Shown here: in pieces, positions 23,706 through 36,222 of the stretch
How the letters are laid out: every line of letters starts with the position of its first letter
Position numbering within the stretch: position 1 is the stretch's first letter
Origin: Mercenaria mercenaria
Taxonomy: Eukaryota; Mollusca; Bivalvia; Venerida; Veneridae
DNA: 64,000 nucleotides
Direction of reading: 5' to 3'
NCBI RefSeq assembly: GCF_021730395.1
Contig: NC_069371.1
Coordinates: 75,670,001 to 75,734,000 of the forward strand
Notes under the pieces: model-generated
Seen by the model: the letters and a program-made list of their open reading frames with translations, nothing else
The model's database searches: none
What the model was told of the DNA's origin: nothing
Translations under genes and position numbers: made by a program

Positions 23706-26189
23706 TTAGAAACTAAGATGACGGTTAAGTCGACTGCGTTGACGTTTACTTGTCTTCTGTTTCTCTCCTTCCGTCCATGATTTTGACTTAACCCGGAAGT
23801 GACGTAAATAAGCCGCGTGGTCTTCGTGTAGCATTGGTTTGTAGCTTGCTGGTTCGCAATGTTCCTGGAAAAATAAGAAAACGTTGTATTAAAATATGAA
23901 TATTACTACATTATTTTGAATAATCTAATGAACTTTGTACATTATATATTCATTTAGCAAGGGATCAACGATAAAATGCTTCGTCATTAGGGATCAAATC
24001 TCGAATATATCCTACTTTCTCACTGTACAAATAACTTTCAAAAATCCAACAGGCCTATAAACTCAAATATAATTTACGGAAATACAAATTCAAGCAAATA
24101 CCAACCTTTTGTGTTGTGAAGAACGCTTTGTAGCCGCCGTCCAGTAGATAGACTTCCGGAAAGTTGAGTCTGGGATACTGTTCTTTGTTCAGTTCACGGT
24201 CCTGACTTCTCAAGAATCGATACCTGTAAATGTAACGAATAAAAAGCATTATAACACGACACTCAGCATTATTTTTGTATATTACATTCCATATATTGAC
24301 GTCAATGGAAATTGAGGCATGTGTCCAGGTACTTAACACCTGCGATTAGTTCAATTTAGTTTAAAAAATATGATAAGTGGATAAGTTCTAACTAAGACTG
24401 AAATGAAACTAAACGATACTTACATTTTAGGACCCCTTTCCGAGGAGAATTCACAGTGGAATATGAGAATGTGTGGTTTCTCGGACGTGTCTCGAGTCGG
24501 AAGAAGACTGTTGACGTCATCTTTTGTGTACATGTTGACGGCACCTTGGATATGACCTCCATCAAATTCATAAGGATAACGGCAATCTACTATCGTGACT
24601 TTCCCTATCTGGCGGCTGTACTTTCCGACCAACACATCTGCCATCGTTCCATGTGTGATAGACTTGAGGTCGCCATGTTTTCCGGGAACTGTGGGTAAAG
24701 TGTAGTCACGTGATCCATCAGCTACTAAATCACGTGATTCCAGACGTTCAACTGCTTTGATGACATTCTGTAAAAAACAAGGAAGGTTTAATTTCATTTT
24801 AAGAATCTGAGTTGATGTATATAGGACAAGATAGTGACGTAAATCAAATTTGTACAAAACATGTCACAATCGCTTACACATATTAAAGAAATCATTGTCG
24901 CGTGGTGTTGATTTGTGTACATGACTTCAAATTCTCATTTTATTGTTTACATTTAAAGATAATACTTAAGTACCTGGGTGGTCATGGCTGCGAAATCATC
25001 CTCAACCTGGCGGAGCTTTTTCGTGCACGGTGAGTCGTCTGTAAGATCATCGTCAGCTAGACGCTTGACAGAGAACAAGCTTCTCCGCGCTTCTGTTTTG
25101 GCTTGAACCTTCGATCGTGAAGCGATCTGAAATGAAAATGAAACAATTTTATATTAACTGAACTCGTTTACTCATGTGCATGATTTTCCTTCTTTCACGC
25201 TGTTTTTTAGCTAAGAATTTCAGAATTGCAACTATCTTAATCCATATTACAAATCGCATGCATTGTGTTTTAAAGCAATTCGCTCACATTTGGGATGAAA
25301 TCTTTCAGGAAGTCTTTCCACCAAGTTTGGCATAGAATGTATGTATGTCACTGAAAAATGATAAAGTGACTGAAAATAAATTTAAGATATTTGTAGAAAA
25401 CCATGAAGTGGGTTAATTTTCTCCATTATTTCTGTTTACAACGCCTGACTCCCTTCTGCACAATAATTTATATTATTTATAAGGATAAATTGCAAAATTC
25501 AGTTTGTACCACTGGTCAGTTTTACAGTTCCTGAAATAAATGGGTTTTAAGAACGAGTCGCTTTAATGAAGCTGAGTGAGTAAAATCAAACAGTTATATA
25601 AAAAATGCATTTTTTAAAACAATTGTCATTTTGCTTTAGAATACAATAAAATATAACTACAAAATATAACTTACAGAGCAAGGTGTATCATTGACAAATC
25701 CGGAATCTACCGAGTCATCTCTCTTGTTATCTGGTGTGATAATAGACTGTATCTCAGCATCAGTTGTCTCCCTGTATACCGGAGAATCCATAAGGTCACC
25801 GAATAATCTTTGTCTGAAAGATGAAGCAAATAATAATCAATTTTTGTTACGTTTTAAGTTAAAGCTATAATTTAGATGTAGATGAACATAATAAACATCT
25901 TCATAGTTGTACGCTGGAGAATTGTAAATGTCAGTCAAGGTACAAATCTGATTTAAAGAATTTGAAATACTATATTATGCTACCAGTTTGTTAATATTCT
26001 TCAAGGTTGGATATTTTTATTTTCTTTTAACATAATGTATATATTTACTTATTACACTAAATTTTGGAAAATAATCTATATTATTGAAATATACATGATT
26101 GCTGTAGATAGGTATCAGAGTAACGCTATAAAAATATTTTAACTCGTAATAAAATGCTTGAACAATGAAGTTATTTACCTGATAGACAT
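23706..26189 (-). CDS. CDC25: CDC25-like phosphatase copy 3
   Basis: Intact gene: exons 26189-26179, 25813-25675, 25126-24974, 24767-24424, 24223-24106, 23864-23706 (TAA). The protein is about 307 residues, two fewer than its siblings, because exon 3 lacks the first two codons (Ile-Glu) right after the acceptor while keeping frame and a normal AG. The catalytic domain has DCRYPYEFDGG and HCX5R (HCEFSSER, Cys about 206), preceded by LIF instead of LVF. The end is EHCEPASYKPM...RLNRHLSF. Copies 5-7 share the EHCEP form; copies 2 and 4 have EYCEP. It is the smallest gene of the array with undisturbed introns and is a good reference structure. The substrate is presumed to be cyclin-dependent kinase, from the family. 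Confidence 0.92.
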
Positions 26190-26440
26190 GGTCCACTTTT
26201 TTTATAATTCCACAAATACTATGTACTAAGTACTATATTATACTATGTTTTTGCTATGAAGTCCGTGAATAATTTAATTTCATGTCCGTTTTCTTGGATT
26301 TATATATTTTTTCTGTTGTCAGGATATACAAATTATCGAGATGTTAATTATGTTCCTCCGCTTTGAGACAAAGTTGACAGACGAGTAAAGTGAAATAAAA
26401 TGTCCTGATATATTCACTCAAGGGCCATTGTTATAACACT

Positions 26441-26619
26441 TTCAAATAGGGAAAACGGCTTTTAATTAGCCAATAAAATTGTTAGGTGCAAACTGCGTTT
26501 GTGCGTTACGGAGGTTATACAATTGGTTGTCAGTCACGGAGAGTGATTTCTGTAACATCCGAGATTCTGTCAGATAGTAAAACAGTAAATGTTTGATACT
26601 TTTGATCACTCGTGATCAA
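26441..26619 (-). promoter_or_regulatory. Upstream block of CDC25 copy 3: CHR-like, CCAAT, palindrome
   Basis: On the minus strand the order is palindrome TTGATCAC-TC-GTGATCAA (26602-26619), inverted CCAAT (26470-26474), then a TTTGAA hexamer (26441-26446), 23 bp closer to the start codon. A CHR (TTTGAA) with NF-Y CCAAT boxes is the known arrangement in promoters of G2/M genes, including vertebrate cdc25 genes. Use here is inferred. Confidence 0.45.
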
Positions 26620-26639
26620 TGTTTGATTTATTTAAGATT

Positions 26640-28595
26640 ATCGTTTGACACAAAAGGTAACTTTGTCAAACAAACCTTTAAGACTTGTCTATTGTCCAGA
26701 TTATTTTGTTGACATTTTTATCTTTAATAGTAAAACGATTTTTATCTAAAATTGTCAAAATATCACAACCAGCTATTTCAAAGTTCAAACATTGTCTTGA
26801 AAGTCGATTATATTTTCTCTTCGAATAAAAGAAAAGAAAAATATAAATGACTACATATTCTTTGTACTCTAAAACGCAACTATTTTAATTTAATGCGCTG
26901 ATGATGAAATGAGATCTGAAATGCATAAGTCTCAATACCAATACCAATACCAATACCAAAGATTTTATTCGCATAAAACATAAATAAATACAATATTTAT
27001 AGTGATACAGAATATTACATAAATTTTAATTCAGGGCGCTATAATAATTAAAGTAGTACATGATATAAAAACCCCGTTCAAAAGATTCTTAGTAAATCTT
27101 TCTTCCGTTTATGAAATAATTAGATATATCAACTGGGTTATGTTGTCTAAGATGTAAATGTCAGATATTATTTTGTTGTTAGTCTCCTTCTCATTTAAAT
27201 AAGCATGTTATATTATACAACGACTTAAGAAAACAATTTATACCGTCGTATATTTGGAAAAGACCGAAAATGATGGATTTTCTAGATCTGAACAAGTCTG
27301 AAAATAAAATTGTGATAAAGAAGTTAGGAATGTATGTTCATAATGCATTTACTGTTAGAGTTTCAAGTTTCAAAGTTTATTGGCAAATCGGCATAAATAC
27401 AATACCTTTGGCCATTAAACAAAATAAATACAGTACATATGGCCAACATTTACTTCACAATACATACACATATTAGAAATGAATATCTGTTTAGACGTTA
27501 GGGCAATGTATGATGTGTGTTATGCATATACTTGCAATTTTCACTGTTCGTCATACATGTATTGGACTGTTGTCCTCATGGGCCTGTGAGCCTGATGGAT
27601 TAAATAAATAAACTTGAAACTATTAACAAATCACAATTTCTATCAATCTAATCTTTAAGGTAAATGTACGCCTTCCAACAAACAAATTAAAAATACAAAT
27701 ATTTGAATCTTGTACGTACTCATGGACTGTATTTATCCGTATTAGCAGTAATATGCTTCCGTGGTGTTCGCAAAAAGATCCTAATTTTACAATTTTAGCG
27801 CATTTGCATTAAAGTCCATAATGTTAAAAAAATTATCTTACAAACAGATGAAAAAGCTTCCCAAATAGATGGTATGCATACTTACAGGCACTACTTTTAA
27901 TATTGCACATGAACTGTTATAATTAGAGCCATAAAGGGAGGTAATAAAAACAATAAATTCAATAAAACATTCTAGTATATTCAGCGATATTCAAACCTTT
28001 GACAAATGTTAAAGAAAGTAATTATCAGAAATAGGATTTAACAAGAAATTAATGTATTTTATGTTCATAACGGAACATGTGGCAGCCGCATTTTAAACGA
28101 AGGCATTATGAGCCTTTAAACAGGGGTCAAGAGAATATTATCTGAATTTTAATTCAAGATGCTATAATTAGAGTAGTAATGATATCTATCACTTGTGTTC
28201 TGTTGTCTAAGATGTGTAACTCTGCACTAAATGTCACAGATATTATTTGCTGTTAGTCTCCCTTTCATTTAGATAAGCATGTTATATTAACCAATATAAC
28301 ATAATTCACCATTCCTATCAATAAAATCTTTAAGATAAATGTACGACTTCCAACATACAAAATACAAATACGTACTTATGGACTGTATTTGTCCGTAATA
28401 GCGGTAATTCATTCTCAAATATGCGTCCGTGGTGTTCGTAAAATGATCCTAAATTTATGGTTTAGCGCATTTGCATTAAACAGGGGGGCAAGAGAATATA
28501 TATCACTCGTAGATGTATTTTCCATAAAATAATAAAATTTTATACCCATATTTGCATGTTTTCGAGAAAGAAAGGTGTATATTGTGCGGACCATT
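26640..28595. other. Intergenic spacer of unit 3
   Basis: No gene is seen. It is colinear with the unit 1 spacer (9440-11382) and includes the short retroposon-like block (27360-27620). From about 27006 it forms the left arm of a large inverted duplication. The 68-residue frame at 27270-27476 is mirrored in the other arm and is not a gene. Confidence 0.7.
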
Positions 28596-29430
28596 TTCTG
28601 AGACTGCTGGTATATAACGCAGATCTGAGACTGCTGGTATATAAGGCAGATCTGAGACTGACGGTATATAACGCAGATCTGATAATGCTGGTATGTAGCG
28701 GGGGTCTGAAACTTATGGTATATAACGAAGATCTGAGAATGCTGGTATGTAGCGGGGGTCTGAGACTGCTGGTATGTAGCGGGGGTCTGAGACTTATGGT
28801 ATATAGCGCAGATCTGAGAATGTTGGTATGTAGCGGGGGTCTGAGACGGATGGTATATAGCGCAGATCTGAGACTGCAGGTATGTACCGGGGGTCTGAGA
28901 CTGATTGGATGTAGCGCAGATCGGAGAATGCTGGTATATAACGCAGATCTGAGAATGCTGGAATGTAACGCAGATCTGAGAATGCTGGTATATAATGCAG
29001 ATCTGAGACTGCTGGTATGTAACGCAGATCTGAGACAGCTGGTATATAACGCAGATCTGACACTGCTGGGATGTAACGCAGATTTGAGACTAATGGTATA
29101 TAGCGCAGATCTGAGAATGCTGGTATGTAATGGAGGTCTTAGTCTGATGGTATATAGCGCAGATCTGAGACTGCTGGTATATAACGCAGATTTGAGAGTG
29201 CTAGAAAGTAACGCAGATCTGAGACTGTTGGTATATAACGCAGATCTAAGACTGTTGGTACGTAACGCAGATCTGAGAATGCTGGTATATTAAGGGGATC
29301 TGAGACTGATGGTATGTAGCGAAGATCTGAGACTGCTGATATGTAACGCAGATCTGAGACTGCTGGTATTTAACGCAGATCTGAGAATGCTGGTATGTAG
29401 CGAGGGTCTGAGACTGATGGTATCTAGCGC
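28596..29430. repeat. 27-bp minisatellite array, unit 4 first part
   Basis: About 31 units, closely matching the start of the array at 11383 in unit order. It continues in inverted orientation at 29433-29665 as part of the inverted duplication. Confidence 0.95.
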
Positions 29431-29432
29431 AG

Positions 29433-29665
29433 ATACCAACATTCTCAGATCTGCGCTATATACCATAAGTCTCAGACCCCCGCTACATACCAGCAGTCTC
29501 AGACCCCCGCTACATACCAGCATTCTCAGATCTTCGTTATATACCATAAGTTTCAGACCCCCGCTACATACCAGCATTATCAGATCTGCGTTATATACCG
29601 TCAGTCTCAGATCTGCCTTATATACCAGCAGTCTCAGATCTGCGTTATATACCAGCAGTCTCAGA
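29433..29665. repeat. Inverted 27-bp minisatellite segment
   Basis: About nine units in the opposite orientation (CAGTCTCAGACC), the only sizeable block of inverted units in the window. They mirror about 28596-28829. Confidence 0.9.
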
Positions 29666-31256
29666 AAATGGTCCGCACAATATACACCTTTCTTTCTCGA
29701 AAACATGCAAATATGGGTATAAAATTTTATTATTTTATGGAAAATACATTCTACGAGTGAAATATATTCTCTTGCCCCCCTGTTTAATGCAAATGCGCTA
29801 AACCATAAATTTAGGATCATTTTACGAACACCACGGACGCATATTTGAGAATGAATTACCGCTATTACGGACAAATACAGTCCATAAGTACGTATTTGTA
29901 TTTTGTATGTTGGAAGTCGTACATTTATCTTAAAGATTTTATTGATAGGAATGGTGAATTATGTTATATTGGTTAATATAACATGCTTATCTAAATGAAA
30001 GGGAGACTAACAGCAAATAATATCTGTGACATTTAGTGCAGAGTTACACATCTTAGACAACAGAACACAAGTGATAGATATCATTACTACTCTAATTATA
30101 GCATCTTGAATTAAAATTCAGATAATATTCTCTTGACCCCCTGTTTAAAGGCTCATAATGCCTTCGTTTAAAATGCGGCTGCCACATGTTCCGTTATGAA
30201 CATAAAATACATTAATTTCTTGTTAAATCCTATTTCTGATAATTACTTTCTTTAACATTTGTCAAAGGTTTGAATATTGCTGAATATACTAGAAAGTTTT
30301 ATTAAATTTATTGTTTTTATTACCTCCCTTTATGGCTCTATCTATAACAGTTCATGTGCAATATTAAAAGTAGTGCCTGTAAGTATGCATACCATCTATT
30401 TGGGAAGCTTTTTCATCTGTTTGTAAGATAATTTTTTAAACATTATGGACCTTTAATGCAAATGCGCTAAAATGTAAAATTAGGATCTTTTTGCGAACAC
30501 CACGGAAGCATATTACTGCTAATACGGATAAATACAGTCCATGAGTACGTATAAGATTCAAATATTTGTATTTGTATTTTGTTTGTTGGAAGGCGTACAT
30601 TTACCTTAAACATTAGATTGATAGGAATTGTGATTTGTTAATAGTTTCAAGTTTATTTATTTAATCCATCAGGCTCACAGGCCCATGAGGACAACAGTCC
30701 AATACATGTATGACGAACAGTGAAAATTGCAAGTATATGCATAACACACATCATACATTGCCCTAACGTCTAAACAGATATTCATTTCTAATATGTGTAT
30801 GTATTGTGAAGTAAATGTTGGCCATATGTACTGTATTTATTTTGTTTAATGGCCAAAGGTATTGTATTTATGCCGATTTGCCAACAAACTTCGAAACTTG
30901 AAACTCTAACAGTAAATGCATTATGAACATACATTCCTAACTTCTTTATCACAATTTTATTTTCAGACTTGTTCAGATCTAGAAAATCCATCATTTTCGG
31001 TCTTTTCCAAATATACGACGGTCTAAATTGTTTTCTTAAGTCGTTGTATAATATAACATGCTTATTTAAATGAGAAGGAGACTAACAACAAAATAATATC
31101 TGACATTTACATCTTAGACAACATAACCCAGTTGATATATCTAATTATATCATAAACGGAAGAAAGATTTACTAAGAATCTTTTGAACGGGGTTTTTATA
31201 TCATGTACTACTTTAATTATTATAGCGCCCTGAATTAAAATTTATGTAATATTCTG
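29666..31256. other. Inverted copy of the unit spacer
   Basis: Reverse complement of about 27008-28595, with no gene. It contains the retroposon-like block (about 30640-30903) in inverted orientation. It ends inside spacer sequence and abuts a minisatellite at 31257. Confidence 0.8.
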
Positions 31257-32575
31257 TAAGACTGATGGTATATAACGCAGATCTGAGACTGCTGGTGCGT
31301 AGCGCAGGTCTGAGAATGCTGGTATGTAGCGCAGGTCTGATACTGCTGGTATATAACGCAGATCTGAGACTGCTGGTGCGTAGCGCAGGTCTGAGACTGA
31401 TGGTATGTAGCGGGGGTCTGAGACTGATTGTATATAGCGGGGATCTGAGACTGCTGGTATGTAGCGGGGGGTCTGAGACTGCTGGTATTTAACGCAGGTT
31501 TGAGAATGCTGGTATGTAACAGGTGTCTTAGACTGCTGGTATGTAACGGAGGTCTGAGAATGCTGGTATGTAGAGGGGGTCTGTGACTGATGGAATATAG
31601 CGGGGATCTGAGAATGCTAGTACATAGCGGGGGTCTGAGACTGATGGTATGTAATTTGATTTTAGCATACAAACACACTCGATCGAACGAAGATCAGTAG
31701 TATTTCTTCTATGTCACACCGTGAAGGGTCTTCCATTACGGAATTAGTAACGAGGGTCTGAGACTAATGGTATATAGCGGGGATCTGAGACTAATGGTAA
31801 GTAGCGAGGATCTGAGACTGCTGGTATGTAACTGGGGTCCTCGAGTGCTTGTATGTAACGGAGGTCTTAGACTGCTGGTATGTAACGGAGGTCTTAGACG
31901 GCTGGCATGTAACGGGGGTCTGAGACTGCTGGTATGTAGCAGGGATCTGAGACTGATGGTATGTAGCGCAGATCTGAGACTGTTGGTATGTAACGGAGGT
32001 CTTAGACAAGCTGTATTTAACGCAGATCTGAAACTGCTGGTATTTAGCGTAGATCTGAGACTGATGGTATGCAGCGCAGATCTGAGACTGTTTGTATATA
32101 ACGCAGATCTGAGACTGATGGTATGTAACCTAGATCTGAGACTGCTGGTATATAACGCAGACCTGAGACTTCTGGTGCGTAACGTAGACCTGAAACTTCT
32201 GGTGCGTAACGCAGACCTGAGACTTCTGGTGCGTAACGTAGACCTGAGACTTCTGGTGCGTAACGCAGACCTGAGACTTCTGGTGCGTAACGCAGACCTG
32301 AGAATGCTGGTATGTAGCGGAGGTCTGAGACTGATGGTATGTAACAGAGGTCTTAGAGAGTAGTGGTATAATTTAACGCAGATCTGTGTCTTCTGGTATA
32401 TAATGCAGATCAGAGACTGCTGGTATGTGACGAAGGTCTGAGACTGCTGGTATGTGACGGAGGTCTGAGACTGCTGGTATGTAAATGAGGTTTGAGACTG
32501 CTGGTATGTAACGGAGGTCTTAGACTAGTGGTATTTAATGCAGATCTGAGACTGCTCGTATATTAATTTTTATTA
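31257..32575. repeat. 27-bp minisatellite array, unit 4 second part
   Basis: About 45 units in two stretches (31257-31650 and 31750-32575) separated by about 100 bp of unrelated sequence (about 31651-31748). The second stretch is nearly colinear with 13990-14575 of unit 2, showing that units 2 and 4 are close relatives. It lies 3' of CDC25 copy 4. Confidence 0.93.
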
Positions 32576-32816
32576 AATAGTGATTTCTTGAATTAAGTTA
32601 ATGTTACCATGCAAACGAATCCCGTAACCGATATATTTAAATGTAAAATTCAAAGGCGTTGCCACTGGTCTATTCAAAGAACACAACGTTGGACTCAACT
32701 CTAGTCATGAGAATAATAATTGCATGCACACTGATTTTTCCATAAAAATGTCAGATGAGAAGTACTGCTGTCAGTATTTTCAGCTTTGAAATTTGTTTAA
32801 ATAAATGCAAATACAT

Positions 32817-33038
32817 CTTTTACACAATGATCTCCCTTACATAAAAGTAAAGATTTCTGAAGTTGAAGGGAAGCAACTCCTGCATGCAGACTTCATATTT
32901 GGAAAGTTATTGTTTCGTACTGGAAACAGGAAGAGTTTGGTATGTTGGTTTAAAAGCTATAATTTCCTCCACCCTTTTTACACGCACACACATCTATTCC
33001 AGCTGGATTTTTAATTGAAAAATGCGTATAATTCCACT
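32817..33038 (+). mobile_element. TTAA-element family 2, truncated copy in unit 4
   Basis: Paralogue of 14815-15056, with a further internal deletion. The right end, ATTCCACT, is followed by TTAA (33039-33042). Confidence 0.55.
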
Positions 33039-33355
33039 TTAAATGTTAAGATAAATAGGGTACCAAGCGTCTTGCAAAAATAATATTTGCCCATGAATGT
33101 GATAATCATTCAATCGACACAGGTAACTCGATTGTTGTTTTTTTCTGTTTCAATAATAACTTCCATAACAATCTCTGAAAAACTGTTCAGAAATTATACC
33201 ATGGGAAGTAACTCTTGTAAAAGCCTAATGGATTGATCTAACAGCAGTTTATGGAAAGCAAACGGTCTGCATAAAGTTGAATAGTCAGAACTTAAGCAGT
33301 CTGGAATGTAACGGAGGTAAACGAAGAGAGAAAACAAAAACTTTTTTAATCCACT

Positions 33356-33361
33356 TTTATT
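33356..33361 (-). terminator. Poly(A) signal position of copy 4 (AATAAA)
   Basis: AATAAA on the minus strand about 110 nt after the stop position of copy 4. Confidence 0.4.
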
Positions 33362-33471
33362 TTGTCAGTCCATGTTTAATATAAATAACTTATAACAAAT
33401 CTTGTAACAATGTAAGTTAACAAATAACAAAAGCACTATACAAAATGAAATATACAAATGTAAATAAGTTT

Positions 33472-35821
33472 TTAGAAACTAAGATGACGGTTAAGTCGAC
33501 TGCGTTGACGTTTACTTGTCTTCTGTTTTTCTCCTTCCGTCCATGATTTTGACTTAACCCGGAAGTGACGTAAATCAGCCACGTGATCTTCGTGTAGCAT
33601 TGGCTTGTAGCTTGCAGGTTCGCAGTATTCTTGGAATAAAAAGAAAGTCGATATTAAGAAAGATGCACATGTCTAATTAAATTTAATGACCTTCCTATAA
33701 GGGTGTGCGCGAAAAACAGTCGTGCAGTCTGATATTAATGCATGAGTTCGCTTATACTTCTCTGACGCGCCCGTGACTTCAATAAAAGGACAAAATAATG
33801 TATAGGCTGCTAGGTCACTAGGTCCCTAGGCTGCTAGGCCACTAGGCTGCTAATTTCACGCTGCTAGGTGCTAACTTCAGGCACATTTCTATATTTGGTA
33901 TCAAATCTCGATCACGGCCTACCTTTCAACCTTTGAAAGTATGATTCACGCCCGCTACTAACCTTTAGTGTTGTGAAGAACGCCTTGTAGCCGCCGTCCA
34001 GTAGATAGACTTCCGGAAAGTTGAGCCTGGGATACTGTTCTTTGTTCAGTTCACGGTCCTGACTTCTCTAAAATCGATACCTGCAAAAGTAACGAAAAAG
34101 AAATATTATAACATGAATTTTCTATATACTGATCAACAATAAACGGTAAGTTCAATTCTGTTTCAGATCATTTTATCGTTGTTTTTTTTTTTCAAGAATG
34201 TCATGCTATACCGCTTTTCGTGGATAAATTCTAATTAAGACCGGTGGAAAAACTAAGCGATACTTACATTTTCGGACCCCTTTCCGACGAGAATTCACAG
34301 CGGAACACCAGAATGTGTGGTTTCTCCGACATGTCTCGTAACTGAAGGAGATTGTTGACGTCATCTTTTGTGTACATGTTGACGGCACTTTGGATATGAC
34401 CTCCATCAAATTCGTAAGGATAACGGCAATCTACTATCGTGACTTTCCCTATCTTGTCCTTGTACTTCTGCCATCGTTCCATGTGTGATGGACTTGAGAT
34501 CGCCATGTTTTCCAGGAACTATGGGTAAAGTGTATTCACGTGATCCATCAGCTACTAAATCACGTGATTCCATACGTTCCACTGCATTGATGACATTCTG
34601 TAAAGAAAAAAAAAGAGTCTAATTTAAGAATCTGAGTTGTTGTGTAAGACAAGGTAGGGACGTAAATGATTTCGTACAAAAAATCTCACCTGACAGTTCA
34701 GAAACGGCACATTTTTGGAAGAAACACTCGATAACACATATTATGCTATTTTTTACATATTGATCTTTCCAGTGCCTCAAACAAAATCTTCACGTGTTGC
34801 AGCTTTGTACTGACTCGTGTTTCTATTTATGACGTGACTAAATGCGCAATTTATTGGTCAAATTTGAAGATTTTAAGTAAGTACCTGGGTGGTCATGGCT
34901 GCCAAATTATCCTCAACCTGACGGAGCTTCTTCGTGCATGGAGAGTCGTCTGTAAGATCATCGTCGGCTAGACGCTTGACTGAGAACAAGCTTCTCCGCG
35001 CTTCTGTTTTGGCTGGAACCTTGGATCGTGAAGCGATTTCAATCTGAAATGAAAAGGAAATAATAATTGATAATAATGTTAATAATGTTAATTGACCTTT
35101 ATACATTTGTTAACCACGGATTAAAGTCACGTGATTGCAACTGTATTATTGTTATTGAATTCGAATCTGACAAATTTGATGTGTTTACATCATCTTAATT
35201 TCGTGCATTTTGTGTACAATTAAGCCGAGCGTGAAAAATCTGGACAACGTCTATATGAAATACAAATTCCATACACAAATTGTCATTTTACTTTAGAATA
35301 TTATGATAAAATATAACTTACGGAGCTTGGTGTATATTCGATAAATCCAGAATCTGCCGAGTCATCTCCCTTGTTATCTGGTGTGATAATAGACTGTATC
35401 TCAGCATCAGTTGTCTCCCTGTATACCGGAGAATTCGTAAGGTCACCGAATAATCTTTGTCTGACAGATAAAGCAAGTATAAAAAAATTATGTTAAAAGG
35501 AGAAAAAAAAAACATTTAATTTTGCCCAATATTAATAGTTTGGTAGTAAATACTATTTTAAATAGTTAAATCAGATTTGTATATTGACCAACATTAACAG
35601 TTCTCCAGCGTACAGGGAGACAACTGAATTTGTTTATAAACTTCAACTTCACCTAAACTATAGTTTTTTTTTATATCTACTGTAAGAAAGTATCAAAACA
35701 AATGAATATAATCTATATATCCCGAATTATCGTTTTAGATATAATTATATTAAACGAACACGACAAAATATTTTAATTAAAAAGTCCTTTAAAAATAAAA
35801 AGTTATTTACCTGATAGACAT
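33472..35821 (-). pseudogene. CDC25: CDC25-like phosphatase copy 4 (decayed)
   Basis: Exons by homology: 35821-35811, 35460-35322, 35043-34885, 34597-34268, 34080-33963, about 33630-33472. Exons 1-3 are open. Exon 4 is 330 nt instead of 344 because 14 bases are missing before the rhodanese motif, which shifts the frame. The active-site His is Arg (RCEFSSER), breaking the HCX5R signature. Exon 5 has an in-frame TAG at its fourth codon. The exon 6 acceptor AG has changed to AA. Four independent lesions in a clean sequence context make this a genuine pseudogene. It is closest to copy 2: both have the CTAGG repeat in intron 5 and the EYCEP form of exon 6. Confidence 0.9.
33802..33871. repeat. CTAGG-rich short tandem repeat in intron 5 of copy 4
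   Basis: Counterpart of the block at 15821-15891 in copy 2. Confidence 0.7.
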
Positions 35822-36058
35822 GGTCCGCTGTTCTTATACTTGCACAAATACTACAATATTATACTGTTTTAGCTATGAAGTGTTTGAGTGACTAAAGTTT
35901 ATGTCCCTTTTCTCGGCATTATATATTTTTTTGCTGTCAGGATATACAAATTATCGAGATATTAATTAAGTTCCTACGCTTTGAGACAAAGTTGACAGAC
36001 GAGTAAAGTGAAATAAAATATCCTGATATATTCACTCAATGACCATTATTATAACACA

Positions 36059-36222
36059 TTCAAATTGGGACAGCTTTTAATTAGCCAATAAAATTGTTAG
36101 TTTGTGCGTTACGGAGCTTACACAATTGGTTGTAATTTACGGAGAGTGATTTCTGTAACATCCGAGATTCTGTCAGATAGCAAAACAGTAAATGTTTGAT
36201 ACTTTTGATCACTTGTGACCAA
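36059..36222 (-). promoter_or_regulatory. Upstream block of CDC25 copy 4
   Basis: A TTTGAA hexamer (36059-36064), an inverted CCAAT (36085-36089, 264 bp from the ATG) and the palindrome with one mismatch, TTGATCACTTGTGACCAA (36205-36222). The palindrome is intact in the five other upstream blocks that can be seen, so its decay here accompanies the pseudogene. Confidence 0.35.

Larger units (their letters stand above)
27006..31258. repeat. Large inverted duplication (1.8-kb arms)
   Basis: The left arm, about 27006-28829, and the right arm, about 29433-31258, are reverse complements with only scattered differences. They are separated by about 600 bp of minisatellite. Each arm holds the spacer and the first units of the 27-bp array. 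To the right of the second arm the array resumes in normal orientation. It may be a real palindromic rearrangement or a foldback assembly artefact. Confidence 0.85.

Noticed and set aside
24456-24698. 80-residue plus-strand frame opposite CDC25 exon 4 of copy 3
   Set aside because: Shadow of the catalytic exon on the other strand.
27270-27476. 68-residue frame in spacer 3, mirrored at 30788-30994
   Set aside because: Lies across a retroposon-like repeat, is duplicated by the inversion, and carries two replacements without domain support.
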